From an uncultured Eubacteriales bacterium (lineage in GTDB: Bacteria; Bacillota; Clostridia; Oscillospirales; CAG-272), in contig URHI01000080.1 in NCBI GenBank assembly GCA_900547565.1, positions 1-8,882 on the forward strand: a stretch of 8,882 nt of DNA. Direction: 5' to 3'. The notes beneath the pieces were generated by a model. The model saw only the letters and a program-made list of their open reading frames with translations, was not told the origin of the DNA and made no database searches. Shown here piece after piece: positions 1-5,844 of the stretch. Every line of letters starts with the position of its first letter. Positions within the stretch are counted from its first letter, which is position 1. The translations under genes and the position numbers were made by a program.

Positions 1-54
1 GACGCAGGCGCACCCCTGCCCCCGAAAAATCCGCAGATACCGCCCAAAAAAGGA
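1..54. other. Upstream leader, no gene seen
   Basis: This short stretch precedes the first promoter. The reading frame of the GH2 gene happens to stay open to the window edge and would encode a proline-rich run, but no start codon with a ribosome binding site is visible. The promoter directly downstream argues that this is non-coding, although it could be the tail of an upstream gene in a frame that cannot be judged here. No terminator hairpin was identified. Confidence 0.4.
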
Positions 55-83
55 TTGACAAAGCAGTGGCAGTCCTGTATAAT
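55..83 (+). promoter_or_regulatory. Consensus SigA promoter of the GH2 gene
   Basis: A perfect TTGACA -35 box (55-60) and a perfect TATAAT -10 box (78-83) are separated by exactly 17 bases, the ideal vegetative sigma-factor spacing. Transcription should begin near 89-91, leaving a leader of about 55 nt before the GH2 start at 145. The -35 box contains the TTG that could otherwise be mistaken for the start codon of a longer ORF. A weak 4-bp inverted repeat (GCTC/GAGC, 90-102) sits at the expected start of transcription. So strong a promoter usually needs a repressor to be conditional, but no clear operator is seen here. Confidence 0.85.
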
Positions 84-130
84 GGAATCGCTCTTCATGA
101 GCCGCAACCAAACAAAGAACCAAAATCCGA

Positions 131-136
131 AAGGAG
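131..136 (+). promoter_or_regulatory. Ribosome binding site deciding the GH2 start
   Basis: AAGGAG lies 8 nt before the ATG at 145. This selects 145 over the in-frame ATG at 97, which has no Shine-Dalgarno sequence and would leave only about 7 nt of leader, and over the TTG at 55, which is part of the promoter. Confidence 0.8.
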
Positions 137-144
137 TTTTTCCT

Positions 145-1860
145 ATGAATCAGACTGCCATTCCGCGCCCCGAATACCCGCGCCCGCAGTTTGTCCGCGC
201 CGCGTGGATCAATCTCAACGGCACATGGTCGTACAGGACAGACCGTCCGGAAAGCGGCGAAGCTCGCGGCTTCCAGCACGACGCCCCCTTTACCGAAACC
301 ATCACGGTACCCTTCTGCCGGGAAAGCCGGCTGTCCGGCATAGGCGAAGTTGACTTCTGCGACTCTGTATGGTATCGCCGGGAGATCGATATTCCCACCG
401 CGTGGCGCATACCCGGCCGCCGCGTGCTGCTGCATATAGATGCCTGCGACTGGAAAAGCGAGGTGTGGGTCAACGGCGTCAGCGTAGGCTGCCATGTCGG
501 CGGATATACGCCGGTTTGCATTGATATCACCGGCAATCTCTCCGACCGCAACGTCATTACGGTCTGCGCGGAGGACACACTGCGCTCGTGCGCCCAGCCG
601 TCCGGAAAGCAGTCGCAGCGCTACGCGTCCCACGGCTGCTCGTATACCCGCACGACCGGGATATGGCAGTCGGTCTGGCTCGAATGTGTGGCCGACAGCT
701 ACATAAAAAGCGTCCGTTATTTCCCGGACATCAAGGCCCGGACGCTGACTGTCGAGGCCGTTCTGCACGGTGGCGACGGGCTGACGTTTACCGCGGCAGC
801 GTCCTATGACTCTAAGCCCGTGGGCAGAGCTTCTGCAGTAGTCACCGGCGACCACTGCGTGCTGACACTGCAGCTTGACGAGCTTCATTTGTGGGAGGTC
901 GGTCAGGGCCGCCTGTACGACCTTGAGCTGACGCTGGGCGAGGACCGCCTGACCAGCTATTTCGGTATGCGTCAGCTGGCGCTGAAGGATGGTATGCTGT
1001 ATGTCAACGCCCGCCCCGTATTTCAACGGCTGGTGCTTGACCAGGGCTTTTACCCCGACGGTATCTATACCGCACCCACCGACGCGGAGCTTGCCGCCGA
1101 TATTGAGCGCTCGCTGGCATGCGGCTTTAACGGCGCCCGCTTGCATCAGAAGATATTTGAGCCGCGCTTTCTCTACCACTGTGACCGACTCGGTTATATA
1201 GTCTGGGGCGAACATGCCAACTGGGGGCTTGATATATCGCAGTCCGCCGCTTTTGAGTCGTTTATGCCCGAGTGGCTGGAGTGTCTTGAGCGAGACTTTA
1301 ACCATCCCGCCATCATCGGCTGGTGTCCGCTCAACGAAACACAGCGCAATCAGAAATCCGGCTTTGTCCGCGCGCTCGCCGCACTGACGCGCGCATATGA
1401 CCCTACCCGTCTGTTTATCGATGCGTCGGGCTGGTGCCATGTCGAGGGTGAGACGGATATCATGGACTGGCATGATTACGACCAGGACCCTGTCACCTTT
1501 CGTGCGCGCTACGAGACAGTGGCCGCAGGGCAGACAATACACTCAAATCGCAACCCTATGGATATCCGCCCTGTGTTTGTCAGCGAGTACGGAGGTATAC
1601 GCTGGGCACCTGGCCGCGAGGGCTGGGGGTATGGCAATGCTCCGGCGGACGAGCGGGAATTTCTCGACCGTTTTGAGGGGCTGACGCGCGCGTTACTTGA
1701 AAATCCCTTTGTCACGGGGCTGTGCTATACCCAGCTGACAGATGTCGAGCAGGAGGTCAACGGCCTTTACACCTATGACCGCAGACACAAGTTTGACGTA
1801 TCACTGTTCCACCGGGTGCTGAGTGTTCCCGCCGCGAGCGAAAAAAAGCACATGGAGTGA
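145..1860 (+). CDS. Glycoside hydrolase family 2 enzyme (beta-galactosidase/beta-glucuronidase-like)
   Basis: This 571-residue protein is predicted to hydrolyse terminal beta-linked sugars by the retaining mechanism of family GH2. It has no signal peptide, so it should act in the cytoplasm on imported oligosaccharides or glycosides. The order is an N-terminal sugar-binding jelly roll (about 1-170, including WVNG), an Ig-like beta-sandwich (about 175-275) and a TIM barrel from about residue 282. The acid/base glutamate is E398 in WCPLNETQ and the nucleophile is E481 in VFVSEYGG; the spacing of 83 residues fits the family. Near the C-terminus the protein reads VNGLYTYDRR (N539-G540-L541), so it lacks the Asn-x-Lys motif that beta-glucuronidases use to hold the carboxylate. 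A true glucuronidase is therefore less likely. The length is close to the compact glucuronidase-like members of GH2, well short of LacZ. Beta-galactosidase, beta-mannosidase-like or another specificity cannot be told apart. The start at 145 is set by the SD at 131-136. Confidence 0.9.
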   Translation: MNQTAIPRPEYPRPQFVRAAWINLNGTWSYRTDRPESGEARGFQHDAPFTETITVPFCRESRLSGIGEVDFCDSVWYRREIDIPTAWRIPGRRVLLHIDACDWKSEVWVNGVSVGCHVGGYTPVCIDITGNLSDRNVITVCAEDTLRSCAQPSGKQSQRYASHGCSYTRTTGIWQSVWLECVADSYIKSVRYFPDIKARTLTVEAVLHGGDGLTFTAAASYDSKPVGRASAVVTGDHCVLTLQLDELHLWEVGQGRLYDLELTLGEDRLTSYFGMRQLALKDGMLYVNARPVFQRLVLDQGFYPDGIYTAPTDAELAADIERSLACGFNGARLHQKIFEPRFLYHCDRLGYIVWGEHANWGLDISQSAAFESFMPEWLECLERDFNHPAIIGWCPLNETQRNQKSGFVRALAALTRAYDPTRLFIDASGWCHVEGETDIMDWHDYDQDPVTFRARYETVAAGQTIHSNRNPMDIRPVFVSEYGGIRWAPGREGWGYGNAPADEREFLDRFEGLTRALLENPFVTGLCYTQLTDVEQEVNGLYTYDRRHKFDVSLFHRVLSVPAASEKKHME

Positions 1861-1942
1861 TCCTGCGGCATGGATCAGCCTGAATGTTCGTGTTAGGCAA
1901 CCGATATTCTAATAAACTAATTTGAAAGGATTATATAGATCA
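1861..1942. other. Gap between GH2 and dehydrogenase genes
   Basis: This 82-nt gap contains no convincing terminator. An imperfect GCCT/AGGC inverted repeat (1878-1898) has a short stem with no T-tract after it. A TAATAA at 1910-1915 could be a poor -10 box, but no good -35 sequence is seen. The downstream gene is probably read through from the promoter at 55-83. A GAAAGGA ribosome binding site at 1924-1930 serves the next gene. Confidence 0.45.
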
Positions 1943-2959
1943 ATGGAAAACAAAACCATGAGGGCTGCGGTCCTGCACGCCGTGGCAGATCTGAGATACG
2001 AGGATGTGCCCATGCCCCAGCGCAAGCCTGGCGAGGTCATGCTGCAGGTCGGCGCCTGCGGCGTGTGCGGTTCGGATATACCGCGCGTATTTGTCAAGGG
2101 CACATATCATTTCCCCACCATACCCGGACACGAGTTTGCCGGAAAGATCGTCGATGCGGATGATGCGGACCTTGTAGGACGCAAGGCGGCCGTTTTTCCG
2201 CTCATTCCCTGTCATAAGTGCGCCGCCTGCGAGGTCGGCGAGTACGTCAACTGCGCCGACTACGATTACTACGGCTCCCGCCGCGACGGCGGATTTGCCG
2301 AATATGTGTCGGTCAAAAAGGAGAATCTCGTGCTGCTGCCCGACAGCCTGTCGTACGCCTGCGGCTCGATGTGCGAGCCGGGCTCGGTGGCACGTGCCGC
2401 AATACGTCGGCTTGACGTTCAACTGGGCGACACCGTCGTGGTGTTCGGGGCAGGGCCTATCGGGCTTATCGCCGCGCAGTGGGCCAGAGTAGCGGGGGCG
2501 TCACGCGTCAGAGTGGTCGATATTAACGACAAAAAACTGGAATTTGCCGCAAAATTCGGCTTTGAGCCATATGACCCCGAACGCGACGGCCGAGCCGACT
2601 GCGTGCTTGAGGGAACCGGCGCTTCGGCTGCGCTCAATAACGCAATTCTTGCGCTCAAGGATCATGGCCGTATGGTGCTTATGGGCAATCCCGGCCGCGA
2701 CATGAACATAGCGCAGTCGACATACTCTCAGATACTGCGCCGCGAAATACAGTTTACCGGTACGTGGAACTCGTCCTTCAACCGCCGCATCAATGACTGG
2801 GAGGCCACTGTTGAGGCCATGTCGTCGGGACTTGTAAAATATGAGCCGCTTATCACTCATCTTGTGCCGTTGCGCGACACTGCCAAAGCGCTCAGCATGA
2901 TGCGCGACGGCAAGGAGTTTTATACCAAAGTGACAATTTTCAACGAAATCGGTGACTGA
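1943..2959 (+). CDS. Zinc-dependent medium-chain alcohol/polyol dehydrogenase, GatD-like
   Basis: This 338-residue protein is a zinc-binding medium-chain dehydrogenase that should interconvert a secondary hydroxyl and a ketone on a polyol, sugar or sugar phosphate with NAD(H). Catalytic-zinc ligands are C42 (GVCGSD), H63 with E64 (PGHEF) and probably E145. The structural-zinc loop is complete, with C90, C93, C96 and C104 in the canonical C-x2-C-x2-C-x7-C spacing. The Rossmann motif is GAGPIG (169-174), and D193 at the end of the following strand suggests NAD rather than NADP. The run GSRRDGGFAEY (111-121) and CGSDIPR resemble E. coli galactitol-1-phosphate 5-dehydrogenase, but related sorbitol, threonine and other dehydrogenases share this architecture, so the substrate is open. 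The start at ATG 1943 has GAAAGGA 12 nt upstream. The TTG at 1922 lies upstream of that site, and ATG 1958 is an alternative without a clear SD. Confidence 0.9.
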   Translation: MENKTMRAAVLHAVADLRYEDVPMPQRKPGEVMLQVGACGVCGSDIPRVFVKGTYHFPTIPGHEFAGKIVDADDADLVGRKAAVFPLIPCHKCAACEVGEYVNCADYDYYGSRRDGGFAEYVSVKKENLVLLPDSLSYACGSMCEPGSVARAAIRRLDVQLGDTVVVFGAGPIGLIAAQWARVAGASRVRVVDINDKKLEFAAKFGFEPYDPERDGRADCVLEGTGASAALNNAILALKDHGRMVLMGNPGRDMNIAQSTYSQILRREIQFTGTWNSSFNRRINDWEATVEAMSSGLVKYEPLITHLVPLRDTAKALSMMRDGKEFYTKVTIFNEIGD

Positions 2960-2971
2960 TATCGTATCATT

Positions 2972-2988
2972 TTGTGATAATATTACAA
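2972..2988. promoter_or_regulatory. Candidate operator, near-perfect palindrome
   Basis: TTGTGATA-A-TATTACAA has 8-bp arms that match at 7 of 8 positions around a single central base. It ends 7 nt upstream of the -35 box of the following promoter, a usual place for an activator or repressor dimer. The sequence does not match LacI operators, which have a central CG, or the spacing of CRP or Rex sites. The cognate regulator is unknown, and no regulator gene is in the window. The AT-rich background makes chance palindromes easier. Confidence 0.4.
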
Positions 2989-2995
2989 CAAATCG

Positions 2996-3024
2996 TTGCA
3001 ATTTTCTCAAATTGTTGTTATAAT
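2996..3024 (+). promoter_or_regulatory. Extended -10 promoter for the FAD oxidoreductase operon
   Basis: TTGCAA (2996-3001, four of six consensus bases) and TATAAT (3019-3024, perfect) are 17 bases apart. A TG dinucleotide at 3016-3017 makes an extended -10. Transcription should start near 3031. The spacer contains the inverted repeat CAATTT-TCTC-AAATTG (2999-3014), and the wide arms ACAACAAAT and AATTGTTGT (2985-2993 and 3010-3018, 8 of 9 matching) straddle the -35. A protein bound at either repeat would block RNA polymerase. This promoter probably gives the downstream four genes expression independent of the GH2 promoter. Confidence 0.75.
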
Positions 3025-3037
3025 TAAAAAAAATATA

Positions 3038-3059
3038 TCCGGCTGAGGCCGGAAAGGAG
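3038..3059 (+). promoter_or_regulatory. 5' leader hairpin abutting the ribosome binding site
   Basis: TCCGGC-TGAG-GCCGGA (3038-3053) forms a perfect 6-bp GC-rich stem with a 4-nt loop at the start of the leader. Its last base is the first base of the Shine-Dalgarno run AAAGGAG (3053-3059), which is 5 nt before the ATG at 3065. The stem does not hide the SD, so it may stabilise the 5' end of the message or tune initiation. It has no T-tract and is not a terminator. Confidence 0.5.
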
Positions 3060-3064
3060 TCTTT

Positions 3065-4930
3065 ATGGTAATCAAAACCGACAGTCAGGCTCATGTCGAG
3101 CATCACGCAGGACTGTGCGTAGTGGGCGGCGGGCTTGCGGGTATGTTCACCGCAATATCGGCGGCAAGGCATGGAGTCAGCGTTGTGCTGATGCAGGACC
3201 GTCCTGTGCTCGGCGGCAACTGCTCGTCCGAAATACGCATGTGGGTGCGCGGTGCGACCGGCTCCAAGGATATGAAGACATTTGCCTGCAACCGCGAAAC
3301 AGGTCTTATCTCCGAGCTGGAGGAAGAAAACATCTATCAGAATCCCGGGCTCAATTATTCCATGTGGGACGCCGTTATGTGGAACATGGTTAAGAACGAG
3401 AAAAACATAACGCTGTTGCTCAACTGCTCCTGTGCTGATGCCGAGATGAAGGACGGCCGCGTCAGCTGTATTCACGGCTGGCAGTTGACTACATACACCT
3501 GGCATACCGTGTATGCCGACTATTTTGCCGATTGCTCGGGCGACTCAATACTTGCACCCATAACGGGGTCGCGCTACCGCGTGGGCCGCGAGGGCAATGA
3601 CGAATTCCATGAAACCATCGGTCCGCTTAAGGCCGACCGCAAGACTATGGGCATGTCCTGCCTGCTTGAAGCCCGCGAAACCGATCACCCTGTCCCGTTC
3701 AAGGCACCGTCGTGGGCCAATGTGTACCTTAAGGACGAAGACTTTGATTACGTTCCGGCGCTGTCGCGCAGCGAGTTCGAGCACTGCTCGGTAGAGGCCA
3801 GACAGCGTGCGTCCAAGCTACGCCGTACTCACAATCCGGGAACCGACGGCACCAACTTCTGGTGGATAGAGCTGGGCGGAGAGGATGACAGTATTCACGA
3901 TGCCGAGCGCGTCCGTGACGAGCTGGTAAAGACCGCTTACGGCATTTGGGATCATATCAAGAATCACGGCGATCACGGCGCCGAAAACTGGGAGCTTGAA
4001 TGGGTCGGTTTCCTTCCCGGCAAGCGCGAGAGTCGCCGCTATGTCGGTCGCTATGTGCTGACGCAGAATGACGTTGAGTCCGAAGGCCATTTCCCCGACC
4101 TTGTTGCCTACGGCGGCTGGCCTATGGATGACCACAATCCCGCCGGCTTCCGCGCAATTGTCGCCGAGCCTCCGTCTCTGCTGCACCCGACTCCATCTCC
4201 CTACGGCATACCGCTGAGGTCGCTTTACTCGGGTGACATACCCAATCTGCTGTTTGCCGGACGTAACCTCAGCGCAACGCACGCGGCTATGTCGTCGACG
4301 CGTGTTATGGCAACCTGCGCACTGCTCGGTCAGGCGCTGGGGACCGCCGCGGCAATGTGCCTCAATGAGAATATCAGTATGGACGATGTCTGCCGCGACC
4401 GCATAGAGCAGCTGCGCAGTCAGCTGCGCGATGACGGATGCTGGCTGCCCTTCTCGGTCCGTGAGATACCTGCGCTGTCGCGCGAGGCGCACCTCAATAT
4501 TCCGGATGCCGACCGCGAGCTACTGTTCAACGGTATTGAGCGCCCCGATAAGCAGGGAACGGTCAACTACATCAGCCTGCCTGTGGGCGGGTGCCTTACA
4601 TTCAGCTGGGACGGTGTGCGTCACTTGAGTGAGCTGCGTATAATGTTTGACCTTGATTTTGACCGTATGAGCGTTTCCTCCAACAAGAAAATGCGCGTTT
4701 TCGCGCAGAAATGCTGTACCGGCCTGGATTTTGAACCGCTTAAGGTCGCCGCAACACTGGTCAAGCGCCTGAGGGTGGAGGTTGACGGACGTCAGATATA
4801 TGCGGACGATGAATGTCATCATTCGCTGTTCCGCCTGCCGCTTGACATCGACGCGTCACAGCTTACGGTCTATTTTGACGAAACATGGGGTGCCGACAGC
4901 GTGCACCTGTTCTCGTGCGATGTAAAATAG
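3065..4930 (+). CDS. FAD-dependent oxidoreductase (PF12831 type) with C-terminal beta-rich extension
   Basis: This 621-residue flavoprotein is predicted to oxidise or reduce a substrate using FAD in the cytoplasm. The ADP-binding Rossmann motif is at the N-terminus: GGGLAG (21-26) follows a hydrophobic strand, and an acidic residue (D45) lies near the end of the second strand. LGGNCSSE (49-56) is the signature typical of PF12831 oxidoreductases, and AGRNLSATHAAMSS (398-411) is the second, C-terminal FAD-contacting motif expected in that family. No signal peptide or Tat motif is visible. From about residue 480 onward roughly 140 residues look beta-rich and lie outside the FAD fold; their role is unknown. 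Members of this family are often found near glycoside hydrolases, but their substrates are mostly uncharacterised, so no reaction is assigned. The start has a strong SD, and its own promoter lies upstream. The gene ends 16 nt before the isomerase gene, so the two are very likely cotranscribed. Confidence 0.88.
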   Translation: MVIKTDSQAHVEHHAGLCVVGGGLAGMFTAISAARHGVSVVLMQDRPVLGGNCSSEIRMWVRGATGSKDMKTFACNRETGLISELEEENIYQNPGLNYSMWDAVMWNMVKNEKNITLLLNCSCADAEMKDGRVSCIHGWQLTTYTWHTVYADYFADCSGDSILAPITGSRYRVGREGNDEFHETIGPLKADRKTMGMSCLLEARETDHPVPFKAPSWANVYLKDEDFDYVPALSRSEFEHCSVEARQRASKLRRTHNPGTDGTNFWWIELGGEDDSIHDAERVRDELVKTAYGIWDHIKNHGDHGAENWELEWVGFLPGKRESRRYVGRYVLTQNDVESEGHFPDLVAYGGWPMDDHNPAGFRAIVAEPPSLLHPTPSPYGIPLRSLYSGDIPNLLFAGRNLSATHAAMSSTRVMATCALLGQALGTAAAMCLNENISMDDVCRDRIEQLRSQLRDDGCWLPFSVREIPALSREAHLNIPDADRELLFNGIERPDKQGTVNYISLPVGGCLTFSWDGVRHLSELRIMFDLDFDRMSVSSNKKMRVFAQKCCTGLDFEPLKVAATLVKRLRVEVDGRQIYADDECHHSLFRLPLDIDASQLTVYFDETWGADSVHLFSCDVK

Positions 4931-4934
4931 GAGG
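4929..4934 (+). promoter_or_regulatory. Ribosome binding site overlapping the preceding stop codon
   Basis: AGGAGG overlaps the TAG stop of the FAD oxidoreductase gene and lies 12 nt before the ATG at 4947. Ribosomes finishing the upstream gene would stop on this site, which favours coupled translation of the oxidoreductase and the isomerase. A second in-frame ATG at 4962 is possible but is farther from the SD. Confidence 0.65.
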
Positions 4935-4946
4935 CATAAAATTATA

Positions 4947-5819
4947 ATGCGACTTTCCACCATGACAAACCTGATATACCGCCCCGCTCCGGACGGACGC
5001 AGCTTTATTCATGCCGTGCGTCTGGCGCATAAGGTCGGATTCCGGGTTATGGATTTCAACATGTGTCCGTTGCAGCGCGGAGAAACCGAGCTTGCGGGAG
5101 ATAACTGGCAGGAGCTGGTTTACGAAATTGCCGACGAGGCAGCCGGGCTGGGTATTGAATTTTCACAGTCTCATCTGCCTTACCCCAAGGCATCCGTCAG
5201 ACGCAGGTCCAACACCGACGAGGGCTGTGAGCGCAACGAATTCTTTATGCGTATGACAGAGCGTGCCGTCAGTATCAGCGGTATGCTGGGAGTCAAGTGG
5301 GCGGTAGTACATCCAGTACAGCGCGGCATGGACACCGACTTCGATGATGACCTTAAATACAATCACGAGATTTACGACAGATATTTTGAGGCGGCATCCG
5401 CGGCCGGCGTCGGACTTGCGTTCGAGAATATGGCAGACGTTGATGCACATCGCCGCTTCGGCACTACCCCCGCGGAGCTGAATGCCATTGTAGCATCGTA
5501 CGACAGCCCCTATGCAGGTATCTGCTGGGACTTCGGCCATGCCAACCGTACATATGCCGACCAGTGCGCCGCATTGAGGGAAGCCGGTCCGGCACTCCGC
5601 GCCACCCACCTTGATGACAACCTCGGCAAGGACGACCTGCACACGGTGCCCTTCATAGGCACCGTAAAATGGCCGCAGGTCATGAACATCCTGCGCCAGG
5701 TCAATTACTCCGGCGACCTAACATACGAGCTGTCGGTTTACCGCCGTATGCCGGATGAGCTGCTGCTCCCGACCGTTGAGTATGTTTACAAAGTGGGCAA
5801 GTATCTTATGTCACTCTAA
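4947..5819 (+). CDS. Sugar (phosphate) isomerase/epimerase, xylose-isomerase-like TIM barrel
   Basis: This 290-residue protein belongs to the AP-endonuclease-2/xylose-isomerase-like TIM-barrel superfamily (PF01261). Its members isomerise, epimerise or dehydrate sugars and inositols using a divalent metal. The expected metal ligands can be picked out at the strand ends: E160 (AFENM), D195 (CWDFGH), H221 (THLDDN) and E261 (TYELS). H76 (SHLPY), H122 (VVHP) and H198 are further likely active-site residues. Length and lack of a signal peptide fit a cytoplasmic single-domain enzyme. Relatives include D-tagatose/D-psicose 3-epimerases, hydroxypyruvate isomerase, inosose dehydratase and the large subunit of C-glycoside-cleaving enzymes, so the fold alone does not fix the reaction. 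Tight coupling to the FAD oxidoreductase suggests that it acts on the oxidised or keto product of that enzyme. This link is inferred, not shown. Confidence 0.85.
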   Translation: MRLSTMTNLIYRPAPDGRSFIHAVRLAHKVGFRVMDFNMCPLQRGETELAGDNWQELVYEIADEAAGLGIEFSQSHLPYPKASVRRRSNTDEGCERNEFFMRMTERAVSISGMLGVKWAVVHPVQRGMDTDFDDDLKYNHEIYDRYFEAASAAGVGLAFENMADVDAHRRFGTTPAELNAIVASYDSPYAGICWDFGHANRTYADQCAALREAGPALRATHLDDNLGKDDLHTVPFIGTVKWPQVMNILRQVNYSGDLTYELSVYRRMPDELLLPTVEYVYKVGKYLMSL

Positions 5820-5830
5820 AAAAATAATGC

Positions 5831-5836
5831 AGGAGG
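5831..5836 (+). promoter_or_regulatory. Strong ribosome binding site of the solute-binding protein gene
   Basis: AGGAGG lies 8 nt before the ATG at 5845, an optimal Gram-positive spacing. It sits within a 25-nt gap that holds no promoter or terminator, consistent with the gene being part of the same operon as the isomerase. Confidence 0.7.
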
Positions 5837-5844
5837 AGTAAGTC

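Larger units (their letters stand above)
2960..3064. promoter_or_regulatory. Regulatory gap before the FAD oxidoreductase gene
   Basis: This is the longest gap in the window at 105 nt and is strikingly AT-rich against GC-rich neighbours. From left to right it holds a 17-bp near-palindrome (2972-2988), a wide inverted repeat (2985-3018), a promoter (2996-3024), an inverted repeat inside that promoter's spacer (2999-3014), an A-rich stretch, a GC-rich hairpin (3038-3053) and a ribosome binding site (3053-3059). The weak TATCA/TGATA pair at 2965-2979 has no following T-run, so transcription from the upstream genes probably continues through. Confidence 0.7.

Noticed and set aside
55..144. Thirty-residue N-terminal extension of the GH2 protein
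   Set aside because: It would start at a TTG that belongs to the -35 box and run through the -10 box. The strong SD and GH2-type N-terminus support 145.
1878..1898. Terminator after the GH2 gene
   Set aside because: Only about four Watson-Crick pairs form around a long loop, and no T-tract follows.
1922..1942. TTG start of the dehydrogenase gene
   Set aside because: It overlaps the ribosome binding site used for ATG 1943, has none of its own, and would add residues before the normal family N-terminus.
2972..2988. Assignment of the palindrome to a CRP or Rex site
   Set aside because: TTGTGA half-sites are superficially similar, but the one-base centre does not give the spacing of either consensus, and CRP-type control is not expected in this kind of organism.
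2501..3505. Long minus-strand ORF of 334 codons
   Set aside because: It runs antisense across the end of the dehydrogenase gene, the promoter gap and the start of the FAD oxidoreductase gene. Its translation shows no recognisable motif, and GC-rich genes commonly create such open antisense frames.
3818..4492. Minus-strand ORF of 224 codons within the FAD oxidoreductase gene
   Set aside because: It is wholly antisense to a gene with clear family motifs in its own frame and has no identifiable domain.
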